Positions 48,378 to 57,813 of a DNA stretch of 64,000 bases are shown in pieces; the first letter of the stretch is position 1, and the number at the start of each line of letters is the position of its first letter. The notes beneath the pieces are model-generated. The model saw nothing but the letters and a program-made list of their open reading frames with translations, searched no databases and was not told the origin of the DNA. A program made the translations under genes and the position numbers. Origin of the DNA: Aeromicrobium endophyticum. GTDB lineage: Bacteria > Actinomycetota > Actinomycetes > Propionibacteriales > Nocardioidaceae. Location of the stretch: assembly GCF_003586285.1 (NCBI RefSeq), contig NZ_QUBR01000001.1:186001-250000 (forward strand), in the 5' to 3' direction.

Positions 48378-48662
48378 ATGGTCACAGCAGCTGTCCTCAC
48401 CGGCGTCGCACTCGCCCTCGCGGGCTTGGCGTGGTGGGCCTTCTTCACCCCTGACCAGTCCGGTCGGCCGGGACGGACCGGCCGTCGCGCCGGCCGCTAC
48501 GGCGCCATGGGCGGGGGCGGCACCTACTTCGGCTCCAGCGGCGGTGGCAGCGGGACCGGCGGCACCCACCACTCCTGCGGAGGCGGCCACTCCTGTGGTG
48601 GCGGCACCAGCTGCGGCGGAGGTGGAGGCTGCGGCGGCGGAGGATGTGGCGGCGGCAGCTGA
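48378..48662 (+). CDS. Small membrane-anchored peptide with Gly/Cys-repeat tail (possible RiPP precursor)
   Basis: A 94-residue protein of three parts: one hydrophobic segment (residues 3-23), a basic linker (RPGRTGRRAGRYG) and a Gly-rich tail. The tail has five cysteines at 67, 73, 79, 85 and 90, that is, spacings of 6, 6, 6 and 5, each set in glycines with Ser or His nearby (HHSCGGG, HSCGGG, TSCGGG). TGGAGG lies 6 bases before ATG 48378. The stop overlaps the start of the DUF692/MNIO gene (TGATG). MNIO enzymes modify cysteines of ribosomal peptides in the studied cases, so this is the natural candidate substrate; a plain Gly-rich membrane protein is the alternative. Confidence 0.75.
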   Translation: MVTAAVLTGVALALAGLAWWAFFTPDQSGRPGRTGRRAGRYGAMGGGGTYFGSSGGGSGTGGTHHSCGGGHSCGGGTSCGGGGGCGGGGCGGGS

Positions 48663-49540
48663 TGCCGCTCTCCCCCGTCGCCGGGCTGGGCGTCGGTGCC
48701 GGCTGGCGGCCGTCGGTCGCCGACGACCTCCTCGACCTGGCGCGCGAGGGGATGACGTTCTCCGAGGTCGTCGCCGAGAACGTCCGACCCGGTGATCTGC
48801 CACCCCTGCTCGTCGAGGCGCTGCGTGCAGGGCTCACGGTCGTGCCGCACGGCGTGACGCTGGGCCTGGCCGGCGGAACGCCTCCGGACCCTGCCCGCCT
48901 CCACCACCTCGCCGCGCTCGCCGCCGCCACGGGCTCACCGCTCGTGAGCGAGCACGTCGCGTTCGTCCGTGCCGGGCCCGCCACGGACGGCACCGACGAG
49001 CTGCACGCCGACGTGCTCGAGGCCGGTCATCTGGTTCCGGCGGCCCGCACGTCCGACGCGCTGGCCGTGCTGGTCGACAACGTGCGGCTCGCCCAGCGAG
49101 CCCTGCCGGTGCCACTCGCGCTCGAGAACATCGCCGCGACGCTCTCGTGGCCCGAGACATCGATGGACGAAGCCGATTTCCTGACCGCCCTGACCGAGGC
49201 GACGGGGTGCCTGTTCCTGCTCGACGTCGCCAACCTGCACGCGACGTGCTCGGCGCTCGGGGGCGATCCCCGCGACCTGCTCGACCGCATGCCGCTCGAC
49301 CACGTCGCCTACGTGCACGTCGCCGGCGGGTTCACCGACCCCCAAGGGGTCTACTGGGACACCCACGCGCACGACATGACCGACGACGTCCTGCACCTGC
49401 TGACCTACGTGGTCGGGCTCCTCGGCCCGGCCGGTCCGCCGGTGCTGCTCGAGCGCGACACCGACGTCGACGGGGCGGTCGTCCGGGCCGAGCTCCGGCG
49501 CGTCCGGCACGCCGTCGCCGGTGCGGCGGTCCGGGCATGA
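48662..49540 (+). CDS. DUF692 / MNIO-family enzyme (multinuclear non-haem iron oxidase)
   Basis: A 292-residue TIM-barrel protein of the MbnB/TglH (UPF0276, DUF692) family. Conserved metal-site motifs are all present: VVAEN (Glu39), PHGVTLGLAGG (His63), SEHVAF (His98), LALENI (Glu145), LLDVANLHA (Asp178, Asn181, His183), VHVAGGF (His209), WDTHAHD (Asp223, His225, His227) and LLERDTD (Glu254). Studied relatives use two or three irons to rearrange or cleave peptidyl cysteines (methanobactin, thiaglutamate). It overlaps the Cys-rich peptide gene by 1 base and the downstream partner by 4, so the three act together. The product is unknown. Confidence 0.9.
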   Translation: MPLSPVAGLGVGAGWRPSVADDLLDLAREGMTFSEVVAENVRPGDLPPLLVEALRAGLTVVPHGVTLGLAGGTPPDPARLHHLAALAAATGSPLVSEHVAFVRAGPATDGTDELHADVLEAGHLVPAARTSDALAVLVDNVRLAQRALPVPLALENIAATLSWPETSMDEADFLTALTEATGCLFLLDVANLHATCSALGGDPRDLLDRMPLDHVAYVHVAGGFTDPQGVYWDTHAHDMTDDVLHLLTYVVGLLGPAGPPVLLERDTDVDGAVVRAELRRVRHAVAGAAVRA

Positions 49541-49989
49541 GCCGCCGCGAGCTGCAGCAGCGGCAGGAGCTCGTGCTCGGGGCGCTGCTGCGCGGCGAGG
49601 TGCCGGACGGCTTCGACCCACGGTCGGCCGGGCTCACCGTGCGGGTGCTGCGCGTCAAGCGCCGCAGCGACGCTCTCGAGGCGGTGCCGGCACTCGTCGA
49701 GGTCGAGCACCTGGCCGAGCGCTTCGACCGCTGGGCCACCGCCCACCCGCGCACGGGGTGCGCCCACGACGACGTCGTCGACTTCGTGACCGACGACGAC
49801 GGGGTGCTGCCCGAGCCGTTCGCGTCGATCCGGTCGGTCGAGCGGGTGTACCGCCGCCGGGCACGCTGGGGGCGCGACCGGCGGGCGGGAGCGCGTCCCT
49901 GGGTGCTGGCCACCGGCCCCCGCGTCTGGCATCTGGGCCCGCGCGTCGCCCCGACGAGTCCTCCGGGCACGTCTGCGCTAGTTTCGTAA
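49537..49989 (+). CDS. SCO6045-like small protein, probable MNIO partner
   Basis: A 150-residue basic protein. Its N-terminal [16 protein letters not shown] and [12 protein letters not shown] pattern (RQxxLVxAL...G.xPxGFD) matches a domain I associate with actinobacterial DUF692 neighbours (SCO6045-like); I could not verify this by search. A Val/Leu/Arg-rich region and a second basic helix ([15 protein letters not shown]) follow. MNIO enzymes commonly need a partner that binds the leader peptide (MbnC, TglI), and this gene holds that position with a 4-base overlap. The partner role is inferred. Confidence 0.7.
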   Translation: MSRRELQQRQELVLGALLRGEVPDGFDPRSAGLTVRVLRVKRRSDALEAVPALVEVEHLAERFDRWATAHPRTGCAHDDVVDFVTDDDGVLPEPFASIRSVERVYRRRARWGRDRRAGARPWVLATGPRVWHLGPRVAPTSPPGTSALVS

Positions 49990-50035
49990 GTGTTGCCCGT
50001 CACTTTCTGCAGCGTCGCCGAAGGAGAACACACTC

Positions 50036-51025
50036 GTGAGCACATCCCCCGTCAAGGTCGCCGTCACCGGTGCCGCCGGTCAGATCGGCTACAGCCTGCT
50101 CTTCCGCCTCGCCAGCGGCGCCCTGCTCGGCCCCGACACGCCCGTCCAGCTGCGCCTGCTCGAGATCACGCCGGCGCTCAAGGCCCTCGAGGGTGTCGTG
50201 ATGGAGCTCGACGACTGCGCGTTCCCGACGCTCGACTCGGTCGAGATCGGCGACGACCCGAACCACATCTTCGACGGCGTCAACCTGGCCCTGCTCGTCG
50301 GCGCGCGCCCGCGCACCAAGGGGATGGAGCGCGGTGACCTGCTCTCGGCCAACGGCGCGATCTTCACCGGCCAGGGCAAGGCCCTCAACGACCACGCCGC
50401 CGACGACGTCCGCATCGGCGTGACCGGCAACCCGGCCAACACCAACGCGCTCATCGCGATGAGCAACGCACCCGACATCCCGCGCGAGCGCTTCTCGGCG
50501 CTGACCCGGCTCGACCACAACCGGGCCATGTCGCAGCTGGCGACCAAGACCGGCTCGAAGGTCACCGACATCAAGAAGCTGACGATCTGGGGCAACCACT
50601 CGGCCACCCAGTACCCCGACATCTTCCACGCCGAGATCGGTGGCCAGAACGCGGCCGAGGTCGTCGGCGACCAGGGCTGGATCGCCGACACGTTCATCCC
50701 AACGGTCGCGCAGCGCGGCGCCGCCATCATTGAGGCGCGCGGCGCGTCGTCGGCCGCGTCCGCGGCCTCGGCGACGATCGACGCAGCGCGCACCTGGCTC
50801 ACGGGCACGCCCGAGGGCGACTGGGCCTCGATGGCGGTCTGCTCCGACGGCTCGTACGACATCCCCGAGGGACTGATCTACTCGTTCCCCGTCACGACGT
50901 CGAACGGCGAGTGGCAGATCGTGCAGGGCCTCGAGATCGACGAGTTCTCCCGCGGCAAGATGGACGCCACCGCGCAGGAGCTCATCGAGGAGCGCGACGC
51001 CGTCAAGGAGCTCGGCCTCATCTGA
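50036..51025 (+). CDS. mdh: Malate dehydrogenase
   Basis: A 329-residue NAD-dependent malate dehydrogenase of the TCA cycle. The nucleotide-binding [12 protein letters not shown] (about 12-23), [15 protein letters not shown] (substrate Arg and mobile loop), TRLDHNRA and the catalytic [12 protein letters not shown] (His) are seen. GTG 50036 has AAGGAGAA at good spacing. A TAGTTT -10-like box lies inside the end of the upstream gene, so it probably has its own promoter. Confidence 0.96.
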   Translation: MSTSPVKVAVTGAAGQIGYSLLFRLASGALLGPDTPVQLRLLEITPALKALEGVVMELDDCAFPTLDSVEIGDDPNHIFDGVNLALLVGARPRTKGMERGDLLSANGAIFTGQGKALNDHAADDVRIGVTGNPANTNALIAMSNAPDIPRERFSALTRLDHNRAMSQLATKTGSKVTDIKKLTIWGNHSATQYPDIFHAEIGGQNAAEVVGDQGWIADTFIPTVAQRGAAIIEARGASSAASAASATIDAARTWLTGTPEGDWASMAVCSDGSYDIPEGLIYSFPVTTSNGEWQIVQGLEIDEFSRGKMDATAQELIEERDAVKELGLI

Positions 51026-51053
51026 GCCTCCCCGCCCCGCGGGCCGGTCCGGG

Positions 51054-51329
51054 TCAGCCGGGCTGGTTGGGGATCAGGATCGGCAGCACGATCAGCGCGG
51101 TGCCCAGCAGCGACATCCACACGACGTCGAAGACCTTGCCGCGCACGCGCAGCATCCCGGTGTGGTCGATCGGGACCACCACGCGGGCGAGTGCCCCGGC
51201 GACGAAGGCCATGCCGATGGCACCGATGCCCAGACGCCACTGGCCGGCTCCGACCAGCGCAAGACCGACGACGACCGCGAGCAGCTGCAGCAGGTAGAAC
51301 TGCGACCCCCGGCTGCGCGGCGCCTTCAC
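51054..51329 (-). CDS. DUF3017 small membrane protein
   Basis: A 91-residue protein with three hydrophobic segments (about 11-28, 32-50, 68-86) and a short basic N-terminus. Its size, topology and place directly after folD (10 bases) match the actinobacterial DUF3017 family. GTG 51329 start. Function unknown. Confidence 0.8.
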   Translation of the reverse strand: MKAPRSRGSQFYLLQLLAVVVGLALVGAGQWRLGIGAIGMAFVAGALARVVVPIDHTGMLRVRGKVFDVVWMSLLGTALIVLPILIPNQPG

Positions 51330-51339
51330 CGACGGTGCC

Positions 51340-52191
51340 TCACGGGTTCAGGCGCTCGGCAGTGTCGACGACATTGGCCAGCAGCAGGGCACGGGTCATG
51401 GGTCCGACGCCGCCAGGATTGGGCGAGACCCACCCGGCGACCTCGTAGGCGGCCGGATCGACGTCACCGACGATGCCGTTCTCGTCACGGCTGACACCCA
51501 CGTCGAGCAGCGCGGCCCCGGGCTTGACCATGTCGGCCGAGATGATGCCTGGGACGCCGGCCGCCGCGATCACGATGTCGGCCCGGCGCACCTCGGCGGC
51601 CAGGTCGGTGGTGCCGGTGTGGCACAGCGTCACGGTCGCGTTCTCGCTGCGCCGCGTGAGCAGCAGACCCATCGGACGTCCGACGGTGATGCCGCGGCCC
51701 ACCACGACGACGTGCTGACCGGCGATCGGGACGTCGTGGCGACGCAGGAGCTCGATGATGCCGCGGGGCGTGCACGGCAGCGGGGCCTGCTTGCCGAGCA
51801 CGAGCCACCCGAGGTTGGTGGGGTGCAGGCCGTCGGCGTCCTTGAGCGGGTCGATGCGGCCGATCGCGGCGTTCTCGTCGAGTCCCTTGGGCAGCGGGAG
51901 CTGGAGGATGTAGCCGGTGCAGGTCGGATCGGCGTTGAGCCGGTCGATCGCGGCCTCGACCTCGGCCTGGGTCGCGGTCTCGGGCAGGTCGACGCGGATC
52001 GACTCGATGCCGACCTCCGCGCAGTCGCGGTGCTTTCCGGCCACGTACCACTGGCTGCCGGGGTCGTTGCCGACGAGGATCGTGCCGAGACCCGGCACCA
52101 CGCCCTGGGCGCGCAGGGCGGTCACCCGCTCGCGGAGCTCGCTCTTGATCGCGGCAGCGGCCGCCTTGCCGTCGAGGATCTGCGCAGTCAC
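51340..52191 (-). CDS. folD: Methylenetetrahydrofolate dehydrogenase/cyclohydrolase
   Basis: A 283-residue FolD, bifunctional 5,10-methylene-THF dehydrogenase and methenyl-THF cyclohydrolase. The [14 protein letters not shown] region carries the catalytic Lys, [10 protein letters not shown] and [17 protein letters not shown] (NADP site) are typical. GTG 52191. Upstream, divergent TetR. It supplies the formyl-THF used by PurN and PurH nearby and by PurU's opposing reaction. Confidence 0.95.
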   Translation of the reverse strand: MTAQILDGKAAAAAIKSELRERVTALRAQGVVPGLGTILVGNDPGSQWYVAGKHRDCAEVGIESIRVDLPETATQAEVEAAIDRLNADPTCTGYILQLPLPKGLDENAAIGRIDPLKDADGLHPTNLGWLVLGKQAPLPCTPRGIIELLRRHDVPIAGQHVVVVGRGITVGRPMGLLLTRRSENATVTLCHTGTTDLAAEVRRADIVIAAAGVPGIISADMVKPGAALLDVGVSRDENGIVGDVDPAAYEVAGWVSPNPGGVGPMTRALLLANVVDTAERLNP

Positions 52192-52236
52192 GAGTCGAGT
52201 CTTTCACGTCCGCGCAGGCGTCTGGCGCAGGGCGCA

Positions 52237-52260
52237 TAGACTTCTCCCTGACGGGCGTCA
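52237..52260 (+). promoter_or_regulatory. TetR-gene promoter and operator
   Basis: A -10-like TAGACT (52237-52242) is followed directly by the palindrome TGACG-GG-CGTCA (52249-52260), at the expected transcription start. It could be the autoregulatory site. The gap also carries the folD promoter on the other strand. Confidence 0.4.
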
Positions 52261-52314
52261 CCGGGGGGATCCCACCGCGCACGACGGCACGCCCAGACCT
52301 CCGGAAGGACCCCG

Positions 52315-52962
52315 ATGGCCATTCGCGCCCAGCTCACCCAGGAGCGCAGCCGTCTGCGCCGTGAGGAGCTGCTGGCGGCGGCGATCGCCCTCTTCGCCGA
52401 GGGAGGCGCCCGCGCCATCACCCACCGCGCCGTGGCCGCCCGAGCAGGGTTGCCATCGGCCACGACGACGTACTACTTCGAGTCGATCGACGAGCTGATC
52501 CGCGAGGCGCTCGGCGCCCACGTCACCCGGTGGAGCAGCGAGCTGGACGCCCTCGCCTCGGTCGAGATGAGCACGGCCGTGAGCCTCGACGACACCGCCG
52601 CGTTCATCTCGAGCATCTTCGCCGCGCGCGGGCCCGAGGTCGCCGCAACAGAGGTGTCGATCTTCCTCGCCGCCGCGCGCGACCCCCAGCTGCACGACGT
52701 CGCCGGAGATGCCCTGCGGTCGATCGAGCGGCTGGCCGACGTCCTGCTCGCCCAGGTCGGGGTCACCGATGCCGCCGACGTCGCCGCGGCCATGGTCGCG
52801 CTCATCGCCGGCACGGCACTGCGGCGCCAGTCGGGCCTGTACTCCGAGCAGGACGAGGCACGATTCCTCGCCATGGCGCTGCGCAGCCTCGTCGCGGCCT
52901 ACGCGCTGGGGCCGGAGGCCGTCGCCTCGGCGATCGACAGCCTGGGCACGGCGACGGCATGA
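52315..52962 (+). CDS. TetR-family regulator
   Basis: A 215-residue TetR protein. The N-terminal helix-turn-helix (LLAAAIALFAEGGARAITHR, VAARAGLPSATTTYYF) is followed by a helical ligand domain. It overlaps the YbaK-like gene by ATGA and is divergent from folD. Targets are unknown; a palindrome at 52249-52260 may be its operator. Confidence 0.9.
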   Translation: MAIRAQLTQERSRLRREELLAAAIALFAEGGARAITHRAVAARAGLPSATTTYYFESIDELIREALGAHVTRWSSELDALASVEMSTAVSLDDTAAFISSIFAARGPEVAATEVSIFLAAARDPQLHDVAGDALRSIERLADVLLAQVGVTDAADVAAAMVALIAGTALRRQSGLYSEQDEARFLAMALRSLVAAYALGPEAVASAIDSLGTATA

Positions 52963-53498
52963 CCCCCACGCTGGGCGCGCTGCCACTCGAGCCCTACCGG
53001 CCCGACCTGGTCGCGCCGCCCGTCGCGACGCTGCTGTCGGCGTCCGAGCTGGCCGCCCGCGCCTACGTCGCCGAGATCGACCCCGCCCTCGCCGACACGC
53101 AGGCGCTCAACGACGCCTTCGGTCTCGACGCCGATCTCGGCGCCAACTGCGTTGTCGTGATGGGCCGCCGCGGCGCCGACGAGCGTCCCGCTGCGTGCGT
53201 CGTGCTCTCGAGCACGCGAGCCGACGTCAACGGCTTGGTGCGCCGCACCCTCGACGTCCGCAAGTGCTCGTTCGCCCCGCAGGACTGGGCCGTCTCCCAG
53301 ACCGGCATGGAGCACGGCGGCATCACGCCGGTCGGCCTGCCCGAGGCCTGGCCGATCCTCGTCGACCGCGCCGTCACGCAGCAGGCCTGGGTGGTGGTGG
53401 GCAGTGGCCTGCGCCGGTCCAAGCTCGTGCTGCCCGGGGCGGTGCTCGGCCAGCTGCCCGGCGTCGTGGTGCTCGACGGGCTCGGCACCCCCGCCTAG
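52959..53498 (+). CDS. YbaK/EbsC-family aminoacyl-tRNA deacylase
   Basis: A 179-residue protein of the YbaK/ProX trans-editing family, which removes wrong amino acids from tRNA. The region LGANCVVVMGRR, the strand LSSTRADVNGLVRRTL, and the glycine-rich GMEHGGITPVGLP with the conserved GI-x-P loop match. Lys and Asp positions are less clear than in classical YbaK, so substrate is open. Co-transcribed with tetR, with a 4-base overlap. Confidence 0.83.
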   Translation: MTPTLGALPLEPYRPDLVAPPVATLLSASELAARAYVAEIDPALADTQALNDAFGLDADLGANCVVVMGRRGADERPAACVVLSSTRADVNGLVRRTLDVRKCSFAPQDWAVSQTGMEHGGITPVGLPEAWPILVDRAVTQQAWVVVGSGLRRSKLVLPGAVLGQLPGVVVLDGLGTPA

Positions 53499-53503
53499 CG
53501 CGG

Positions 53504-54406
53504 TCAGACCGGCGGGGCGGTCTCGACCGGGGCACGGTGCGCGATCGCCAGCCACACGACCGCCGCCAGCACGAGCAGCCCCCCGACCGCCTGCAGGGCC
53601 GTGAGCGACTCCGAGAGCAGCCAGGTGGCCAGCCCGACCGTCACGACGGGCTCGAGCGTCGACAGCACCGAGGTTGCGGTCGGGCCGAGCCGCGCCATGC
53701 CGCCGAAGAAGGCCAGGATCGCGACGACCGTGCAGATCAGGGCGATCGCCAGCAGCGTGCCCCACCCGCTGCCGGACGACGGGAAGGCCGCCGGACGCCC
53801 GATCACCGCCAGCACCGCGACGACCGCGCCGCACACCACGGCCGCCGCGACGCAGACGATCGTCGACACCGCGACGACGTCCATGCCGCCCGTCACGACC
53901 GACCCGACCGTGATGTAGATCGAGTAGACGACCGCCGCACCGACGCCCAGGGCGATGCCGAGCGGCCGTCCCGATCCCCCTCCGACGACGAGGGCCGTGC
54001 CGACGAGGGCCAGCACCAGCGCAGCCGCGGTCACGAGCGCGATCCGCTCGCCCAGGAAGACCGCCGCCAGCACCGCCACGAAGGCCGGGAACAGGTAGAG
54101 CAGCAAGGCCACGAGGCTGGCCTGGGCGTGCTCGAGGGCCAGGAAGTAGCAGTACGACTGGCCCACGTAGCCGACGCCGCCCATCGCCGCGACGGGCAGG
54201 CACCTGCGCAGCGGTGGCACGGCGACGCCCCGCACCCGCATGACACCGATCAGCACGACCGCCGCCAGCGCGAACCGGACGAAGACCAGCGCCGGGGTGT
54301 CGACGCCGTCGTCCTGGGCCCACACCCCGAAGATCGCCATCGACCCGAACGCCGCGGCCGACAGCGCCACCAGCAGGGCGCCGGTCAGGCGCGCGGTGGC
54401 GGGCAT
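53504..54406 (-). CDS. EamA-family (DMT) transporter
   Basis: A 300-residue drug/metabolite transporter with ten hydrophobic segments in two EamA repeats (1-140 and 150-290). Repeat signatures include FVRFALAAVVLIGV and STLEPVVTVGLATWLLSE. It follows purH by 7 bases on the same strand, so it may share that transcript. Substrate unknown. Confidence 0.87.
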   Translation of the reverse strand: MPATARLTGALLVALSAAAFGSMAIFGVWAQDDGVDTPALVFVRFALAAVVLIGVMRVRGVAVPPLRRCLPVAAMGGVGYVGQSYCYFLALEHAQASLVALLLYLFPAFVAVLAAVFLGERIALVTAAALVLALVGTALVVGGGSGRPLGIALGVGAAVVYSIYITVGSVVTGGMDVVAVSTIVCVAAAVVCGAVVAVLAVIGRPAAFPSSGSGWGTLLAIALICTVVAILAFFGGMARLGPTATSVLSTLEPVVTVGLATWLLSESLTALQAVGGLLVLAAVVWLAIAHRAPVETAPPV

Positions 54407-54413
54407 CGAGGTG

Positions 54414-55973
54414 TCAGTGGAAGAAGTGCCGCGTGCCGGTGAAGTACATCGTGACGCCGGCGGCCTGCGCCGCGGCGATCGACTCGTCGTCGCGCACCGA
54501 TCCGCCCGGCTGCACGACCGCCTTCACCCCGGCGTCGAGCAGCACCTGCAGGCCGTCGGCGAACGGGAAGAACGCGTCGGACGCGGCGACCGAGCCGGTC
54601 GCCCGCTCGGCACCGGCCCGCTCGACCGCGAGACGGCACGAGTCGACCCGGTTGACCTGGCCCATGCCGACGCCGACCGAGGCACCGTCCTTGGCCAGCA
54701 GGATCGCGTTGGACTTGACGGCGCGCGAGGCGGTCCACGCGAAGGCCAGGTCGGCGAGGGTCGAGCTGTCGGCGGGCTCGCCGGCCGCGAGCGTCCACGA
54801 CGAGGGAGCGTCGCCCTCGGCGTCGACGTGGTCGCGCTCCTGGGCCAGCTCGCCGCCCGAGATGCCGCGGAACTCGTACGGGGTCACCTGCTCGTCGGCG
54901 GCGCAGCGCAGGATGCGGATGTTCTTCTTGCCCTGCAGCACCTCGACGGCGCCGGGCTCGTAGTCGGGCGCGACGATGACCTCGGTGAAGACCTCGGCGA
55001 CCTGCTCGGCCATCTGCACGCTGACCGGACGGTTGCTGGCGATGACGCCGCCGAAGGCCGAGACGGGATCGCACGCGTGCGCCCGGGCGTGGGCCTGCGC
55101 GATGTCGGCGCCGACCGCGATGCCGCAGGGATTGGCGTGCTTGATGATCGCGACGGCCGGATCGGCGAAGTCGTACGCGGCCCGGCGCGCGGCATCGGTG
55201 TCGACGTAGTTGTTGTACGACATCTCCTTGCCGTGCAGCTGCTCGGCGGCGGCCAGTCCGCCGGTGCCGTCGGAGTACAGGGCGGCCTGCTGGTGCGGGT
55301 TCTCGCCGTAGCGCAGGACGGCCTGGCGGGTCAGCGTCGAGCCGCCGAACTCGGGCCATCCGCCGTCACCGGCATAGTCGCCGGCGAACCACGACGCGAC
55401 GGTGACGTCGTACGCGGCCGTGTGCGCGAACGCCTGGGCGGCCAGCTGCTTGCGCTGCTGCAGGGTGAAGCCGCCGCCCGACAGGGCCGCGCGCACGTCG
55501 TCGTACGCCGAGGGCGACACGACGACCGCGACGCTCGGGTGGTTCTTGGCGGCCGCGCGGACCATCGACGGCCCACCGATGTCGATCTGCTCGACGCACT
55601 CGTCGGGGGTGGCGCCCGAGGCGACGGTCTCGCGGAACGGGTAGAGGTTGACGATCACGAGGTCGAAGGGCTCGATCTCGAGGTCGGCCAGCTGGGCGAC
55701 GTGGTCGTCGAGGCGCAGGTCGGCGAGGATGCCCGCGTGCACGCGGGGGTGCAACGTCTTGACCCGCCCGTCGAGGCACTCGGGGAAGCCCGTCAGCTGC
55801 TCGACCGGGGTCACGGGCACGCCGGCGGCCTCGATGGTCTTGGCCGTCGAGCCCGTGGACACGATCGACACCCCGGCAGCGTGCAGATCGGACGCGAGCT
55901 GCTCGAGCCCGGTCTTGTCGTAGACCGAGACGAGGGCGCGGCGCAGCGGACGGGTGGTGGCGGTGTCGGTCAT
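54414..55973 (-). CDS. purH: Bifunctional AICAR transformylase/IMP cyclohydrolase
   Basis: A 519-residue enzyme for the last two steps of IMP synthesis. The N-terminal MGS-like IMP cyclohydrolase domain (1-195: [37 protein letters not shown]) is followed by the formyltransferase domain with [21 protein letters not shown] (the catalytic Lys-His pair) and [14 protein letters not shown] 55973 overlaps purN by 4 bases. Confidence 0.96.
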   Translation of the reverse strand: MTDTATTRPLRRALVSVYDKTGLEQLASDLHAAGVSIVSTGSTAKTIEAAGVPVTPVEQLTGFPECLDGRVKTLHPRVHAGILADLRLDDHVAQLADLEIEPFDLVIVNLYPFRETVASGATPDECVEQIDIGGPSMVRAAAKNHPSVAVVVSPSAYDDVRAALSGGGFTLQQRKQLAAQAFAHTAAYDVTVASWFAGDYAGDGGWPEFGGSTLTRQAVLRYGENPHQQAALYSDGTGGLAAAEQLHGKEMSYNNYVDTDAARRAAYDFADPAVAIIKHANPCGIAVGADIAQAHARAHACDPVSAFGGVIASNRPVSVQMAEQVAEVFTEVIVAPDYEPGAVEVLQGKKNIRILRCAADEQVTPYEFRGISGGELAQERDHVDAEGDAPSSWTLAAGEPADSSTLADLAFAWTASRAVKSNAILLAKDGASVGVGMGQVNRVDSCRLAVERAGAERATGSVAASDAFFPFADGLQVLLDAGVKAVVQPGGSVRDDESIAAAQAAGVTMYFTGTRHFFH

Positions 55974-56629
55974 GCGGGTCCTTGGTCGTTGGCTGGTCTG
56001 CCGAGCCGGACGGCACGGTCGTCGATGTGGAAGTCGTGGCGCGCCAGGGTGCCGACCCACTCGACCAGCATGGCGCGCTCGCTGGTCTTGATGCGCTCGT
56101 GCAGCGCGGCCTCGTCGTCGGTGTCGAGCACCGGCACCGCCACCTGGGCGACGATCGGGCCCGTGTCGACGCCGGCGTCGACGACGAAGAGCGTGGCGCC
56201 GGTGACCTTGACGCCGTAGGCGAGGGCGTCGCGGGGTCCGTGCATGCCCGGGAACGAGGGGGACAGGGCGGGATGGGTGTTGAGCGTGCGCCCGCCGAAC
56301 AGGGCCAGGAAGGCCGGTCCGGTCAGCTTCATGAAGCCTGCCAGCACCACCAGGTCGGGCTCGCGCGCCGCGACCCGCTCGGCCAGCGCGACGTCCCAGG
56401 CCGCCCGGTCGTCGAACTGCGACGTCCGCAGCACGAACGTCTCGATGCCGTGCCGCTCGGCGCGGGCCAGACCCTCGATTCCGTCGCGATCGGCGCCGAC
56501 CGCGACGATGTCGACGCCGTAGTCAGGCTCCGTCGACGCGTCGATCAGCGCCTGCAGGTTGGTGCCGCTTCCAGAGACGAGCACGACCAGGCGCGCTGGT
56601 GTCCGAGGGGCGGGAGGCACGGCCACCAC
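55970..56629 (-). CDS. purN: Phosphoribosylglycinamide formyltransferase
   Basis: A 219-residue GART enzyme using 10-formyl-THF. The substrate loop GSGTNLQAL (residues 20-28), the active-site [15 protein letters not shown] (Asn, His) and GVDTGPIV (Asp) are seen. GTG codons at 56629, 56626 and 56620 are all possible starts, without a clear ribosome-binding site. Any of them lies inside the DUF6350 gene, a roughly 100-base overlap in another frame. Purine pathway pair with purH. Confidence 0.93.
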   Translation of the reverse strand: MVAVPPAPRTPARLVVLVSGSGTNLQALIDASTEPDYGVDIVAVGADRDGIEGLARAERHGIETFVLRTSQFDDRAAWDVALAERVAAREPDLVVLAGFMKLTGPAFLALFGGRTLNTHPALSPSFPGMHGPRDALAYGVKVTGATLFVVDAGVDTGPIVAQVAVPVLDTDDEAALHERIKTSERAMLVEWVGTLARHDFHIDDRAVRLGRPANDQGPA

Positions 56630-57737
56630 GATAGTGGGACAGTGCGGCGCCCAGCGCGCCGCCCAGTGCCATGACGGGCACGACGACGAGCAGCGGTGTC
56701 AGCAGGGGCGGACCGGCGTCGGCCAGGAGCCCCGGCCCGATCGCGCCACCGGACAGGCCGACCAGCACGCCGAGCCCGAATCCGCCGAGTGCGCCGGCGG
56801 CGGCGCCGAGGGTCAGGCGCGGAACCAGGCCGTCGCGCTCGACCGGTCCGAGGCGCCATCCGCTGACGACGCCGGCCAGCAGCGGCACCAGACCCAGGAC
56901 GAACACCCAGTCGGGGAACTCCCCTGGCTCGGGCAGGGCGGCCAGCAGCGGGAAGCCCGGCACCTGACCGAGCTGTGAGCCGGTCAGGTCGACGCTCGTG
57001 CCCGTGCCGATCGCGAACCCGGGGCCGATGAGCGCGGACGCCGTCCACAGCACGAGCGTCGGCACGGCCAGCACCGAACCGATCGCGAGGGCCACGCCCC
57101 CGCCGACGCCCGGGTCGAGCAGCGCCCAGAGGTCGCCGGCCCGATCGACGCTCGTGACCAGCAGCACCGTCACGACGATCGCGGCAGCGCCCAGCACGAC
57201 GAGCGCGCCCGGCACGGCGGCCCGCACCACGGCGCGGACGTCCGCGGGGGTCGTGAACCACCAGCGGTCGCCGTCGCCGTGCCGCTGGACCGTTCCCCAC
57301 ATGGCACCGAGACCCCCGACGACGAAGCCCGCGGCGGCCGAGCGGACGACCGAGGTGTGCACGTCACCGACGTTGGTCGCCGCCGACGCGATCGCGGCGA
57401 TGGCACCGAAGGCCCCGGCCGCCGAGGCCGCGAACGCCGCGTGCTCCTCGAGCGGATCGGCGACGACCCACACCGCGGCGCGGGCGACCAGGGCGATGCA
57501 CAGCAGCGTTGCGCCGACGGGGATCAGGCCGATCGAGACGTTGCCCGCCTCGATGCCCGACCCGAGCGCGACCAGCCACGTGCGGATCGTGGTGCGTGCC
57601 AGGGGGCCCGGCTCCACGCCGGACGGTCCCCGCGCGATCAGGACGACGACCGCGGCCACCGTCCACGACAGGATCGCCGCGACGACGGCGGTGAGGAAGG
57701 CAGGCCGCAGGTAGGAGGTCTCAGCAGGCGCGGGCAC
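56523..57737 (-). CDS. DUF6350 membrane protein
   Basis: A 404-residue integral membrane protein with about nine to ten hydrophobic segments and Gly/Ala-rich loops. It matches in size, layout and place before purN the DUF6350 family of actinobacteria. GTG 57737 has GGGAGG 8 bases upstream, preferred over longer frames. The C-terminal about 35 residues are encoded over the purN start. Function unknown. Confidence 0.82.
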   Translation of the reverse strand: MPAPAETSYLRPAFLTAVVAAILSWTVAAVVVLIARGPSGVEPGPLARTTIRTWLVALGSGIEAGNVSIGLIPVGATLLCIALVARAAVWVVADPLEEHAAFAASAAGAFGAIAAIASAATNVGDVHTSVVRSAAAGFVVGGLGAMWGTVQRHGDGDRWWFTTPADVRAVVRAAVPGALVVLGAAAIVVTVLLVTSVDRAGDLWALLDPGVGGGVALAIGSVLAVPTLVLWTASALIGPGFAIGTGTSVDLTGSQLGQVPGFPLLAALPEPGEFPDWVFVLGLVPLLAGVVSGWRLGPVERDGLVPRLTLGAAAGALGGFGLGVLVGLSGGAIGPGLLADAGPPLLTPLLVVVPVMALGGALGAALSHYRGGRASRPSDTSAPGRARLWKRHQPAGADRRVDGA

Positions 57738-57813
57738 CGGTTCATCCTCCCTGTAAAGTTGCCGCGTTGCACGAAGGCACGCTGGCACGCCCGACGTCGA
57801 AGGAGGCTGGATC

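Noticed and set aside
48541-48662. Gly/Cys tail as an artefact of a GGC/GGA low-complexity frame
   Set aside because: The frame has a good start, a strong ribosome-binding site, a membrane segment and a coupled downstream gene, and Cys spacing is regular. I kept it as a gene.
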